This document shows positions 1 to 8,162 of a stretch of DNA of 33,320 nt, one piece after another. The notes under the pieces are model-generated. The model ran no database searches. It saw only the letters and a program-made list of their open reading frames with translations, and had not been told where the DNA came from. Source of the stretch: Candidatus Rhodoferax bjergmarkensis. GTDB taxonomy: Bacteria; Pseudomonadota; Gammaproteobacteria; Burkholderiales; Burkholderiaceae_C. Positions within the stretch are counted from its first letter, which is position 1. Each line of letters opens with the position of its first letter. The DNA lies in assembly GCA_016708345.1 (NCBI GenBank), contig JADJFX010000028.1, positions 1 to 33,320 on the forward strand, read 5' to 3'. Position numbers and translations under genes: made by a program.

Positions 1-732
1 CGGCTGGTCACGGATCAACTGTTCTGCGACTTTTCGTGTCGCGTAGTCATCGCGTGACATTCCAGCCGGCCTTATCGCACCCGGAACAGCCCCAGCCACT
101 CGTTCCGCCGCTTTTGGCGGTAGCATCCTGCCAGTCCTGCCCACCACGCCGGACAGGACATTGACGACAGGAACCGACGCGCCAGCCGTTGCCGCCGACG
201 ATAGCCCGCCCGTCAAAACGTCGCTCAATAGATTGCCGTCCTGATTTTCTGACTCGCCAGCCGATGTTATTGCTCCATAACCCGCTGCCGTCCCGCCAGC
301 GCCCGCCATCTGGCGCGCCAATACGCCAGCGCCGGATGCGCCAGCCGGTGCCTTTAATACCAGTTGCGGCCCGCCAATCATGAGGGGCGATGCTGCCATC
401 AGCGGTGTAATTGCTGCCGTTTTCTGGTAGTCATTGCGAAATTGTTCTTCCATGCCGCGAATCAAATCCCGGCCCTCGCGATAGGCAGGCGCAAACTCGC
501 CGCCGGTCGCTGCGGATTTCATGCCCTGAACCGCGCCGGTCATTTCGTCCAGGAACCCGAACAGCGGCCCCTGCATCGCCGTGACAAAACCTTGGGCTGG
601 AGAAGGCAATGCAGCGCCGGATGCGCGGGCTATCTGCTCTGGAGTCAACGCTGGACGTGCTTCAGGATCGTCATCAATTGTAAATCCAGACGATGATGCC
701 GGAATTTCGTCCTCAATCGTGAATCGTGCCAT
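1..732 (-). CDS. DNA-ejection/internal virion protein, N-terminal part (runs off window)
   Basis: The reading frame starts at the ATG at 730-732 and stays open for exactly 244 codons to the window edge. That start overlaps the TAA of the preceding ejection gene, which suggests translational coupling. The N-terminus is acidic (MARFTIEDEIPA...). It is followed by a short region (GFLDEMTGAVQG) and long Ala/Gly-rich stretches (about residues 110-190) typical of the large, poorly conserved ejection proteins of P22-like podoviruses, which pass through the tail with the DNA. No enzymatic motif is visible. The partial gene at 32662-33320 probably encodes the C-terminal part of the same protein, since both lie at window ends on the same strand in adjacent operon order. 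Directly abutting the ends puts the two frames out of phase. The family placement rests on context and composition. Confidence 0.7.
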   Translation of the reverse strand, partial: MARFTIEDEIPASSSGFTIDDDPEARPALTPEQIARASGAALPSPAQGFVTAMQGPLFGFLDEMTGAVQGMKSAATGGEFAPAYREGRDLIRGMEEQFRNDYQKTAAITPLMAASPLMIGGPQLVLKAPAGASGAGVLARQMAGAGGTAAGYGAITSAGESENQDGNLLSDVLTGGLSSAATAGASVPVVNVLSGVVGRTGRMLPPKAAERVAGAVPGAIRPAGMSRDDYATRKVAEQLIRDQP

Positions 733-2009
733 TACGGAACCCTCACCCATTTCGTGCCATCAGACCTGTACCTGATTCCAGTCGCGTTATCTGTTGCAAT
801 TTTTCCCGGCAATTGCGATGCAGGCGGCAGGATGTTGACCTGCTGGCGCTGTTGTGTGGACTGACCCTTGCCGTATTTCTGAATCAACCGCTGATACGAC
901 TGGATTGCGGAATCTGCGGCGGCAATCTTGCGCGATGCTGGGGTGTTGGGGTCGTTCAGCACACCGGCAGACGCCATAAACACTTCGCGGTCTTTGTCGG
1001 TCGCAGCGCCTGGAAGCCTGTTGACGTATTCCAGCATCCGACCAGAAATGCGCTGGACATCACCAAGCGCCGCTTGAATCCTGGGGTTTTCCATGCCAAA
1101 GAACGCCTTGGCACCTTCAATCCTCAATGCGGCCGGACTCGGCAGTTTCGCCAGCGCCTGCTTAAGCGGAACCAATTCCGAGATGGCGTCCTCTGCGCTG
1201 CGAACCTTGGCGGCAACATCAATATCACGCTCCGCCTTTGCCTCGCCCTTGGCCTTCTGTTCGGCCATCTGCCCGACGTTTTGAAGGCGAATTGCCTCCT
1301 TCTGCGCTTCGGTCAGTACGTCAAGTTGCGCGCCGCGTTCTTGCCGCTGCGCCTGTGCGCCTTGCGTATAGATGGCCGTAGGGTCAACCTGAACCGGAAC
1401 GCGGCTTTGTTCGCGGCCAGTCTTGCCGCCAATCAAAATGCGCTCGTTTCCAGCGTTGACGACAGTCATGCCCTCCGGCGGGCGCACGCCCTGAACGACG
1501 CGAGCACCGGACGGGCCGCCGGGCTGCACAAATACCAAGTTACCCTCGTTATCAATGCCGGTCGCCAGCGAATTGCCGTACTGGCCAGCCGTGCGCATCT
1601 GCTTCAATACATCAAACGCACCATCATAATCGCCTTCACGGAACAGCGCATCCGCCGCCGAACGCTGATATTCCTCAGCGGACGGCTCACGTCCGGGGAT
1701 GGCCGGAGTCTTCTCGCGCATCGCGCCAAATGCCGGTTGATTCAGCACCTGGCCTGGCAGCATCGGCTCAGGCTCCATTACCGCCGGTTGTCCCTGCCGG
1801 ATGCCCTGCAGCTGCTCATACGCCGACTTACCGGCCCGCTGTCGGCGATCCAGTGTTTCGGCTTCTCGGCTGGCTTTCAGTTCTGCCAGCCGCTGTTGCA
1901 GCGCGTTTGCCTGCTGCTGCTGCCGGAATTGCGCCGCCTGCTGCATGATTCCAGCCGGGTTTATGCGCTCTCCAACTGCCGCCAGCGGTAGACGTGTGTC
2001 TAGTTGCAT
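732..2009 (-). CDS. DNA transfer/ejection protein (internal virion protein)
   Basis: About 425 aa from ATG 2009. This start is preferred because a G7 run (2016-2022) sits about 6 nt upstream as a Shine-Dalgarno; an in-frame ATG at 2024 would add five residues. The N-terminal third is Gln/Arg/Ala-rich and predicted helical (QQAAQFRQQQQANALQQRL). The middle holds a beta-rich segment around residues 150-200. Residues 215-400 are again helical with heptad-like spacing. The C-terminal SDGTKWVRVP resembles short tail motifs seen in phage ejection proteins. There is no catalytic motif. It sits between two other ejection-type genes with overlapping starts and stops, so a role in forming the periplasmic DNA conduit, like P22 gp7/gp20/gp16, is inferred from context. 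Confidence 0.65.
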   Translation of the reverse strand: MQLDTRLPLAAVGERINPAGIMQQAAQFRQQQQANALQQRLAELKASREAETLDRRQRAGKSAYEQLQGIRQGQPAVMEPEPMLPGQVLNQPAFGAMREKTPAIPGREPSAEEYQRSAADALFREGDYDGAFDVLKQMRTAGQYGNSLATGIDNEGNLVFVQPGGPSGARVVQGVRPPEGMTVVNAGNERILIGGKTGREQSRVPVQVDPTAIYTQGAQAQRQERGAQLDVLTEAQKEAIRLQNVGQMAEQKAKGEAKAERDIDVAAKVRSAEDAISELVPLKQALAKLPSPAALRIEGAKAFFGMENPRIQAALGDVQRISGRMLEYVNRLPGAATDKDREVFMASAGVLNDPNTPASRKIAAADSAIQSYQRLIQKYGKGQSTQQRQQVNILPPASQLPGKIATDNATGIRYRSDGTKWVRVP

Positions 2010-2024
2010 GGTTGACCCCCCCAT

Positions 2025-2678
2025 TTACAGCTTCTCTTTCAGCCCGTACCCGCTGTTGCCGATGGACTTGCCGCCGCCAAACAGGCCGTTGAACGCGCCA
2101 GACCCCACCATGCCCAGTATGTCGGACAACGCATTTTGCTGGGCCTGAGCCTGTCCGGCGTAGGCTGATGCCCGTGCATTTGCCAACTGCCCCGCATTGT
2201 TGCCAGAAGACTGCATATATTGACTGCCGAGGCTGGCCAGTCCGCTGGCGGTTTGGCCCGTTCCCGCCAGCGCTGACAACCGGTTAAATGCGTTTGTAAA
2301 CTCATCCGACGCCAGACCCTGATTAAATCGCGCCGCCTCCTTCATCGCCGCGCCGGAGTTCAGCATTCCCCGCGACGCCAGCGCACGGGATAGCGCATTC
2401 TCGCCCTGCTGCCGCCGAAACTGGTAGCCCGGATCAGACTCCAGTTGCCGGTAGTCAAAACCCGGATGAGTCATCGCAGACAGTTGATTCAGCGCCTGCC
2501 GACCTGTTGTCAGCCACGGCATTTGATCCGACCGCGACTGCTGGAACTGCGCATCCTCCATCCGCTGTTGTGCCTCAGCGATGTTGGTCTGCGCCTTGGC
2601 TGCCTTGCTGCTGCCTCGCGACCCGAGAACCCCCCCCAGCAGCGAGCCGCCAGCCATAACGCCCTCAGCAATGCCCAT
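2025..2678 (-). CDS. Small DNA-ejection protein (DNA transfer protein type)
   Basis: 217 aa from ATG 2678, preceded by GAGGTGATCAAA as a strong Shine-Dalgarno that overlaps the stop of the upstream GNAT-like gene. Upstream in-frame starts lie inside that gene and were rejected. The N-terminus is a Gly/Ala-rich hydrophobic segment (GVMAGGSLLGGVLGS) that could insert in a membrane. It is followed by a Gln-rich helical region. The central SDPGYQFRRQQGENALSRALASRGMLNSGA region (about residues 75-105) is a pattern I recognise from phage 'DNA transfer protein' families. The C-terminus is Ala/Gln-rich with a Gly-rich end. It probably corresponds to one of the three P22-type ejected proteins; which one cannot be assigned. 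Confidence 0.72.
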   Translation of the reverse strand: MGIAEGVMAGGSLLGGVLGSRGSSKAAKAQTNIAEAQQRMEDAQFQQSRSDQMPWLTTGRQALNQLSAMTHPGFDYRQLESDPGYQFRRQQGENALSRALASRGMLNSGAAMKEAARFNQGLASDEFTNAFNRLSALAGTGQTASGLASLGSQYMQSSGNNAGQLANARASAYAGQAQAQQNALSDILGMVGSGAFNGLFGGGKSIGNSGYGLKEKL

Positions 2679-2683
2679 TTTGA

Positions 2684-3052
2684 TCACCTCATCTCGTAGA
2701 TCAGTGTGCTGCCGATATTTTGCACGCACCGAAAACCAAACCGCTCAACAAACTCACGCCCGGCGTCGTGATCGACGTTAACCTTGGTTGTCAGTCTACC
2801 ATGCAGCGCCTTGTGTCGCATTACTCGCCGATATATCCCAAGCGTAGCCCAGCGCCTGAAAAACGCCGGTTTGATGCAGCAATGCAGTTCCGGCCCGTTC
2901 GCCATTATTGCGCCAGCTATCGCGCCCTCAACAACCACCGGCCAAAAGTCCCAGCCCGAGGTATCCGCTGCGAAATCCTCGATCGTGTAGCCGTCCGGGA
3001 ATTGCCATTTTGCGGCATCCCATGCGGCGCGGATGAGGTCAGCGCGGGTCAT
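2684..3052 (-). CDS. GNAT-like acetyltransferase-fold protein of the virion gene cluster
   Basis: 122 aa from ATG 3052, overlapping the end of the ADP-ribosyltransferase-like gene by 14 bp. Residues 90-115 (DHDAGREFVERFGFRCV) match the C-terminal GNAT signature, in which a G-R-x-F-x-x-x-x-G-F segment lies on the acetyl-CoA side. The preceding VVEGAIAGAIMANGPELHCCI strand pattern also fits a GNAT core. GNAT-like small proteins occur near internal virion genes in podoviruses. The substrate is unknown. The first 20 residues (WDAAKWQFPDGYTIEDF) are duplicated in a microgene at 3930-4046, and the underlying DNA contains a 29-bp perfect direct repeat (2982-3010 and 3997-4025). It could be a structural homologue that has lost catalysis. 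Confidence 0.6.
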   Translation of the reverse strand: MTRADLIRAAWDAAKWQFPDGYTIEDFAADTSGWDFWPVVVEGAIAGAIMANGPELHCCIKPAFFRRWATLGIYRRVMRHKALHGRLTTKVNVDHDAGREFVERFGFRCVQNIGSTLIYEMR

Positions 3053-3918
3053 GTTTATTAAATACAGCCGTTGTCATAACGCCATCTTCGTCGATATTTA
3101 TAGAATCAAACCCTGCATCCCTTAAAAAATCCCTTGTGAACGCGGCTGATTTTGGGTCAGACCAGAAATCAGTGGTTTTTATTTTTCCTTCACCAAAATA
3201 ATCTGAAAACCTTTTAATTAGATCAATTGCTGACTTGTCTTTATATCCAGCCTGCTGCAATGCTCGAATAGCAAACTCCCTTGGAGTGACCTCGTTTATA
3301 GTCCTACCCGCATCGAACGGTTTAGCAACTTGTATGTCCGCCTCATGCGAGTCCACGCCTCTGTATCTAGCATAATCATCAGCTAGTTTTTTTTCCGAAG
3401 CATACCATGTTACAGCCTCCCCCTTCGGAGCGCCGCCGCGAAACATAATAACCCCTCGCTGAGGATGAAGCCTTCTTGGCGCCATGGCATTTTGAACCAT
3501 CTTCTTCTGAGCCATTTCTGCCAGATAGGAAGCTGCCCGACCCTGTGCCATTGCAGGCTTATACCCTGCCGCAACGCCGATTGCCGCCGGAACCGTTTGC
3601 AGCGCCGCACCAGCCGCCGGAGAATAGCGCCCGGCAATATCAACCCCGCGCTGCCATGTCCTGACCGGCGCAGAATCAACAACGCCTTGGGCAAGACGAG
3701 CCAGAGCGCGCTGCTGTAATACGCCTTGCGCTGACTTGGGCTGGAATGTCATTGCGCTACGGATGGCATCACGAGCGCCGCCAGCGTCGTACCCCTGAGC
3801 CGCAGCCACGAGCGCCGCCAGTCCGGAAACAGGCTCGGCAATGCCTCCCCGTCGCCATCGTCAGCAGGTTTCCAGCCAATCCATAGCCGTTTCGGATGTC
3901 ATTTGGCGTCAGTCTCAT
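3039..3918 (-). pseudogene. ADP-ribosyltransferase-like virion-associated protein, frameshifted
   Basis: ATG 3918 opens MRLTPNDIRNGYGLAGNLL and runs to a GGGG run at 3847-3850 (minus strand). Dropping one G restores a continuous frame (TGGIAEPVSGLAALVAAAQ...) to the TGA at 3039, giving about 292 aa. A GTG at 3809 could restart translation in the downstream frame. The N-terminal 110 residues (IAEPVSGLAAL, AMTFQPKSAQG) match a helical region found in phage polyvalent proteins. Residues from about 155 on (MFRGG, TWYASEKKLADDYA, then FDSINID and MTTAVFN) have the layout of ADP-ribosyltransferase-fold domains. The C-terminal half is AT-rich (28% G+C by count in 3181-3240), unlike its neighbours, suggesting recent acquisition. 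It lies among ejection genes, so delivery into the host is conceivable. The indel may be a sequencing error. Domain call is moderate. Confidence 0.6.
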
Positions 3919-3929
3919 GGCTCAAGCCC

Positions 3930-4046
3930 TCATGCAATCTCAATCCCGCCCGCGCTGATGGTCAGCACCGTACCGGCGTCGGCAATGAAATCGTTTATCG
4001 TGTAGCCGTCCGGGAATTGCCATTTACTGGCATCCCACGCAGCCAT
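3930..4046 (-). CDS. Chimeric microgene (38 aa)
   Basis: The ATG at 4044-4046 starts a 38-residue frame ending TGA at 3930-3932. Residues 3-20 (AWDASKWQFPDGYTINDF) are almost identical to the start of the GNAT-like protein at 2684-3052. The last residues (TVLTISAGGIEIA) resemble the C-terminus of the upstream structural gene (TVVTIDVNGIEIT). The start lies 7 nt after that gene's stop and the stop 11 nt before the next start, so it fits the tightly packed operon. There is no clear Shine-Dalgarno; expression would rely on coupling. It could be a real small protein or a recombination scar left when the ADP-ribosyltransferase-like gene was inserted. Confidence 0.45.
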   Translation of the reverse strand: MAAWDASKWQFPDGYTINDFIADAGTVLTISAGGIEIA

Positions 4047-4053
4047 TACAACG

Positions 4054-4389
4054 TCAGGTGATCTCGATGCCGTTGACATCAATCGTCACGACTGTAGCAG
4101 TGCTGGCCAGCGCCTGTACGAAATAACCAGACGGGATATACTTGCCGATCATCTCCGGACAGGTGTACGTCTCATGTGCCGAGATGGACTTGGCATCAAT
4201 AATCTTGTTTGCCGCTGTTGCGGACCCGGAAGGCGCGATGATATGGACATCAACCGTCCGAGCCGATGAATCCGTGTTGGTCAGCGTGAAATTGTCAATC
4301 CGCGCCGTAACATTCGTCGCCGTGTAATACGTAGCCGCCGATGCGGTCAACTGCTGGGCCGCAACCAGTTTTTTTGGTGTTACTGCCAT
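4054..4389 (-). CDS. Small beta-rich virion-associated protein
   Basis: 111 aa, starting MAVTPKKLVAAQQLTASAATYYTA. It alternates short beta strands (TARIDNFTLTNTDSSARTVDVHII) with a conserved-looking segment SISAHETYTCPEMIGKYIPSGYFVQALASTATVVTIDVNGIEIT. This pattern is familiar from small conserved phage proteins of unknown function encoded near head-tail genes, and suggests a decoration or head-fibre-like protein. It overlaps the upstream coiled-coil gene by 10 bp. No enzyme motif is seen. The exact role is not known to me. Confidence 0.6.
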   Translation of the reverse strand: MAVTPKKLVAAQQLTASAATYYTATNVTARIDNFTLTNTDSSARTVDVHIIAPSGSATAANKIIDAKSISAHETYTCPEMIGKYIPSGYFVQALASTATVVTIDVNGIEIT

Positions 4390-4751
4390 ATCATCACCTC
4401 GTCAATTCGTTTTTGGATAGCACCGATGTTTGCCTGCGCGGCCTGAACCATCGCCCGCAACTCATCTGGCGATTCAGCAATTGGCGCGACAAGCATTGTC
4501 AGCCTGTCAACATCAGACCGAATCCTATCAACATCAGCCCGCATCGCCAGCATTTGCGCATCTGCCGCCATTCGCGCAGCGACAGCCAGCTCGGCAACGC
4601 CAGCGACGGGAGGGGAATCCTCCGCGCCGGTCATGTCTGCTGATGGGTCCAATCCATTGATCGCGGCATACACGGCATATAGCCAGTCATACAGCGCCCG
4701 GTCACTGCTCAGCGGCTGCATGGGCGGCGGCGGGATAATTGTCGCGGTCAT
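4380..4751 (-). CDS. Coiled-coil protein following gp10
   Basis: 123 aa. The N-terminus is proline-rich (MTATIIPPPPMQPL), followed by DRALYDWLYAVYAAINGLDP. From about residue 60 there is a long Ala/Arg/Asp-rich helix (ADAQMLAMRADVDRIRSDVDRLTML) with coiled-coil spacing. The start codon overlaps the stop of the frame-corrected gp10 gene as ATGA (4748-4751), indicating translational coupling with tail completion. In P22 the gene after gp10 encodes the trimeric coiled-coil tail needle gp26. This protein has the right position and helical character but is shorter than P22 gp26 (233 aa), so a needle-like role is only a suggestion. Confidence 0.55.
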   Translation of the reverse strand: MTATIIPPPPMQPLSSDRALYDWLYAVYAAINGLDPSADMTGAEDSPPVAGVAELAVAARMAADAQMLAMRADVDRIRSDVDRLTMLVAPIAESPDELRAMVQAAQANIGAIQKRIDEVMIWQ

Positions 4752-6159
4752 GGATGGCTTCCCTTGTCCACGTCGATATAGCCGCCAAGGATCACCGTTT
4801 TAACGCTGTCGGAGCCGCTGATGCGGAAAATACGCTCCCTGGCGGAACCAAGCCTGTTAAACACAACCATCGGCAAATAACTGCCGACTACCCCATGCTG
4901 GCCTCTCGCTTGCTTGACCATGTGTGCCCGCCGTCGTCTGACCAGTCCAGGTATATTTTGGGGTCGTCGCCGTTTGTCAGGCCGACGCCTCGCTCGATGT
5001 TGACCGTCAGCTCGCGGAAAAACAGTCGCTTGAAATCCGAGACGATACGCGGAAACGTCCGTTCCCAGGCTATCGGCAGTCCGCCATCGCTGAAAACGTC
5101 GCGGCTCAACTCCCAGATGACGCCGGCTTCAAAATCCCCAACGAGATGCTTGTTGAATGCGAAAACGTGGCAGTTCCCCCGGTCACGGCCTTTGCCGTAG
5201 GTCTCGCGGACGTGCCACGCCTTGCCTTGGTCTTGAACCGACGCATCGTAGACAAACGTTTTCCCGCCCACCGGAAATGTCAGCACATAGAACGTGTGAC
5301 CGGAGTCCAGATAGGTGTAGGCAATGGCGTCATCAATCTGCGACATCCGCGAAATCTCATACTCGATGCCGCGATTGCTGATGATCTGCGGGTTGTAGCC
5401 GTCGGCGCGATAGACAACGCCAGCGCCAGAACGATTGCGCCCGAGCCAGAAAATCGTATTGTCGGCCAGCGCCACGGATCTCCGCGCCGCGCAACCGACC
5501 TCCATTGTCGCGCCCTGTCTACGGGCCAGCGGGAAATCGGACGCGCCTGAGATATACCAGACTTCCGTCGAATCCGTGCCGAACAACCAGACCTCTTCAT
5601 GGTCAACAATCGGGGTCACGATGTTGTCAACGTTCGACTCCGCCTGCGCGTAATCCAGTGCGTCATAACTGCCGCCGTTGTCGAGCGCGCTGATGTAAAA
5701 CTGCTGGCTGTCGGGGATGGCGAAAATGAAATAGCCGCCCAGGTAATCCACGCTGACAGACCCCGGATAGTCGGGATCGGTGACCTGAGTCAACGAAGTT
5801 CCGTCGCTGACCCATGCGCCGGAATCCGTGACAAAAATGGCCTGATAGCGGTTTTTGGAACAGGCAACCGACGGATCCAGAAACGAGATTGATCCGATCA
5901 ACGTTTCGTTGCCATTGCTGTCGATGCGGTAAACGTCGTCATTCGATACCGCCAGCACCGCCCCACCGAACTCGATCAGCGCGTGGATCGGGCCGCTTCC
6001 AACTGCCGAAAACGTGGATTTGCCGGGCACCTTGTACATGGCCGGGCTTGTTTCCTGCTCCTCGTTATCAACGTCAAGATACAGATTGACCAGCGTCTGC
6101 GCGTCCTGATTGACGCTAAACCGCTTGTTTTGTCCGCCAGCCAAGGGAATCCGCATCAA
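4748..6159 (-). pseudogene. P22 gp10-like tail accessory/packaged-DNA stabilisation protein, frameshifted near C-terminus
   Basis: The uninterrupted frame from ATG 6159 gives 423 aa and stops at 4888. It has the strong gp10 signature: N-terminal RIPLAGGQNKRFSVNQDAQTLVNLYLD and repeated beta-strand/WD-like blocks. The natural C-terminus continues in the -1 frame directly after a GGGG run (4891-4894): GSYLPMVVFNRLGSARERIFRISG..., ending TGA at 4748-4750 and overlapping the next ATG as ATGA. Adding one base yields about 470 aa, essentially the length of P22 gp10 (472 aa). The protein joins the gp4 ring to the tail needle and helps retain packaged DNA. The break is either a homopolymer error or a slippage site: the stop codon TAG follows ATG GGG, where a -1 slip would re-pair GGG on GGG. 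Confidence 0.88.
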
Positions 6160-6845
6160 TATGCCCCCTGATTTGTGCGCACGTCAAAGCGACCAACATT
6201 CGGAAGCGCCGGGTCAAACCTCGCGGCGGGAACGCGATAGGCGCGGCGCATGGCGGATTGCGATTGCCGGGACATGGCAACTAATGCGGGAGACGGCTCA
6301 ATCCCATATTCCGCGCAAAAGTGGATGGCCAGCGCCTCGCGCAGTGCCTTGCGGGTTTCCGGAGGCAGGTTGACGGTATCGGCTACGTTGCTGTATTCCG
6401 CCATGGCAACAACCGCATCCGCGCGCAATTGCATACCGGACGACGGCACCGGATAGATGCGCATAGTGTTGAGCGGGTAGCCGTTGTCCAGGCAATAGGC
6501 CTCAGGTGTGCCGCCGGTCGATTTGAGCGGGATGGTTGCATAGTCGTCTATGCTGATTTCGCGCAGCGTGTAATCAAGTCCGCCCGAACGGACAATAACG
6601 GATGTCGCGCCCTGTATCCGCGTGGCCACATCGCCACCGGTGCCGAATGTCACTGTTTCGTCGGTCAGGGTGTGCGTCAGTTGCTGATTGCCGGTTCTTG
6701 TCATGCGGGTAGTCCCCCACATCGCCAGCAATTCGTTGAGCGTCTCGATGCCGTTTGCGGATTGGTCTGCGCTCATGGATTCTTCGGCGGCCAGGACGCC
6801 CGCCAGACGCAACGCGGAGGACAAAACATCGCCAACAGTAGCCAT
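6156..6845 (-). CDS. P22 gp4-like tail accessory (head completion) protein
   Basis: 229 aa. The N-terminus (TVGDVLSSALRLAGVLAAEESMSADQSANGIETLNELLAMW) is the characteristic helical start of the P22 tail-accessory factor gp4 family, which attaches beneath the portal as a ring after packaging. The rest is a mixed region ending MRRAYRVPAARFDPALPNVGRFDVRT, which fits the extended C-terminal arm. P22 gp4 itself is 166 aa; longer homologues are usual in related phages. The TGA overlaps the gp10 ATG (6156-6159), matching the P22 gene order gp4-gp10. The start ATG 6845 lies 57 bp after the coat stop region. Confidence 0.88.
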   Translation of the reverse strand: MATVGDVLSSALRLAGVLAAEESMSADQSANGIETLNELLAMWGTTRMTRTGNQQLTHTLTDETVTFGTGGDVATRIQGATSVIVRSGGLDYTLREISIDDYATIPLKSTGGTPEAYCLDNGYPLNTMRIYPVPSSGMQLRADAVVAMAEYSNVADTVNLPPETRKALREALAIHFCAEYGIEPSPALVAMSRQSQSAMRRAYRVPAARFDPALPNVGRFDVRTNQGAY

Positions 6846-6902
6846 AGTCGGGCCTCCGTGGAATGTGGAGAGCCGGACGGATCCGGCTCAGGGTGTTGCG
6901 GT

Positions 6903-8141
6903 TTACGTCAGTTGATGCACCAGGCGGCAAGCCAACTCCGGGTAGACGGCGGCATAGCCGTACAGGATGTCAAACCGGCTCTTGAAATCACCGGTGTCGC
7001 CATCGTACCAGCGGACAAACCGCATGGAGATGCCGTCATAGACCTCGCGGGCCGCCATGTCCACACCGTTCGGAATCACCAGGTCGGCGGTCACGAACGC
7101 GAACGCATCACGGTGAAACGCCAGATTCTGGCCGTAGGCGGTCGCGGACGTACCCAGTACCGTGATGGTTTTGCCGTCGCCGGCGCGGGCCGTCACGTTC
7201 TGATACGCGCCGCCCGCGATGATGGCCGGGCTGATCGTGATGGTGCTGTTTCCAGAGCCGTCGGTCGTGGTATCGGCGGTGACGACAAAGCGCTTCAGTC
7301 GGCCCAGGCTGACCTTGGTTTCCGGATGCACCTCGTACACGTCACCGATCGTGATGATGTCGCCCGCCTTCAGGACGGTCGTGGTGACCGTCCAGCCGTC
7401 GGTGATCAAATCGGTTGACGTCGGATAGGCGTTGCCGGAGCCGGTACTGCCCTGGTTCGCGCCGTTGGTGAGCGGGGTGCCGCCGTAGGTGCCGGTGGTA
7501 TGCGCCGGAATCAGCGTGTTTTCGTACACGTCGAACCCGCCAGTCCGCCCCACCTTGCCCTCGCGATACTGCGCGTCGATGTTGTCGGATGACTGGAACA
7601 GGCCTTTGACTGCGTCCGAAAACTCGACGCGGCTGGACGGATTCAGACCCATGACGCGGTTGCGGTCCACCGGGGCCAGGTTTTCGGTCAGCACCTGGCC
7701 GCATTGCTGGAACTTTTTGAAATCGATCTGGCTCGAAGCCGTCCCGACATAGTTCGGCACCTTGACGTAGACGCCTGCCAGCGCATCGTATTCGATTTGC
7801 GCGGCGAGCTGGGCCATGGCAGGTTCAAGGATCGTCTGCCGGAAATTCTCCAGCGACATGGCCATTTCGACATCCGAAATGGTGCAGTCGATGCCCTTCT
7901 GGGTTGCGCAGGGCAGGGCGACCTGACGCTCGACCACGTTCTGGGCCGAGTAGGTCGCTCCAGACCGGACGGTATATTTCGGTGGGATGCGCAGGTTCAG
8001 CGAGGTGCCGATCTTGCCGCCGGTCCGGGCAAATTGAGAATCGTATTGGCGATTCATGTTTCCAACGAGATTCAGCTTTTGGTGCAAAACCATCTGGGCT
8101 TCGCGCGTGATCATCGTCGGAGTCAGCAGGGTATTAGCCAT
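6903..8141 (-). CDS. Major capsid (coat) protein, P22 gp5 family
   Basis: 412 aa, compared with 430 for P22 gp5. The N-terminus ANTLLTPTMITREAQMVLHQKLNLVGNMNRQYDSQFA is diagnostic of the P22 coat family with its HK97-like fold. It carries the conserved early segment GTSLNLRIPPKYTVRSG and a Gly/Thr-rich middle (about residues 215-300) probably forming the telokin-like inserted domain. The C-terminus is DGISMRFVRWYDGDTGDFKSRFDILYGYAAVYPELACRL. It follows scaffold and precedes gp4, in canonical order. ATG 8141 is preceded by GAGAGGCCCATATC, a usable Shine-Dalgarno. Confidence 0.95.
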   Translation of the reverse strand: MANTLLTPTMITREAQMVLHQKLNLVGNMNRQYDSQFARTGGKIGTSLNLRIPPKYTVRSGATYSAQNVVERQVALPCATQKGIDCTISDVEMAMSLENFRQTILEPAMAQLAAQIEYDALAGVYVKVPNYVGTASSQIDFKKFQQCGQVLTENLAPVDRNRVMGLNPSSRVEFSDAVKGLFQSSDNIDAQYREGKVGRTGGFDVYENTLIPAHTTGTYGGTPLTNGANQGSTGSGNAYPTSTDLITDGWTVTTTVLKAGDIITIGDVYEVHPETKVSLGRLKRFVVTADTTTDGSGNSTITISPAIIAGGAYQNVTARAGDGKTITVLGTSATAYGQNLAFHRDAFAFVTADLVIPNGVDMAAREVYDGISMRFVRWYDGDTGDFKSRFDILYGYAAVYPELACRLVHQLT

Positions 8142-8162
8142 GATATGGGCCTCTCAAAAAAA

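Noticed and set aside
726..1991. 421-codon open frame on the plus strand opposite the ejection gene
   Set aside because: It lies entirely antisense to a gene with good ribosome site, coupling and sensible composition; its product is Arg/Leu/Cys-rich, as expected of a G+C-rich shadow frame.
3847..3850. Programmed frameshifting in the ADP-ribosyltransferase-like gene
   Set aside because: The required shift is opposite in direction to that in gp10 and no stop codon lies at the site, so an extra base in a G run is more likely.
6321..7418. 365-codon plus-strand open frame across gp4 and coat
   Set aside because: Antisense to two strongly identified virion genes, with no ribosome site and shadow-type composition.
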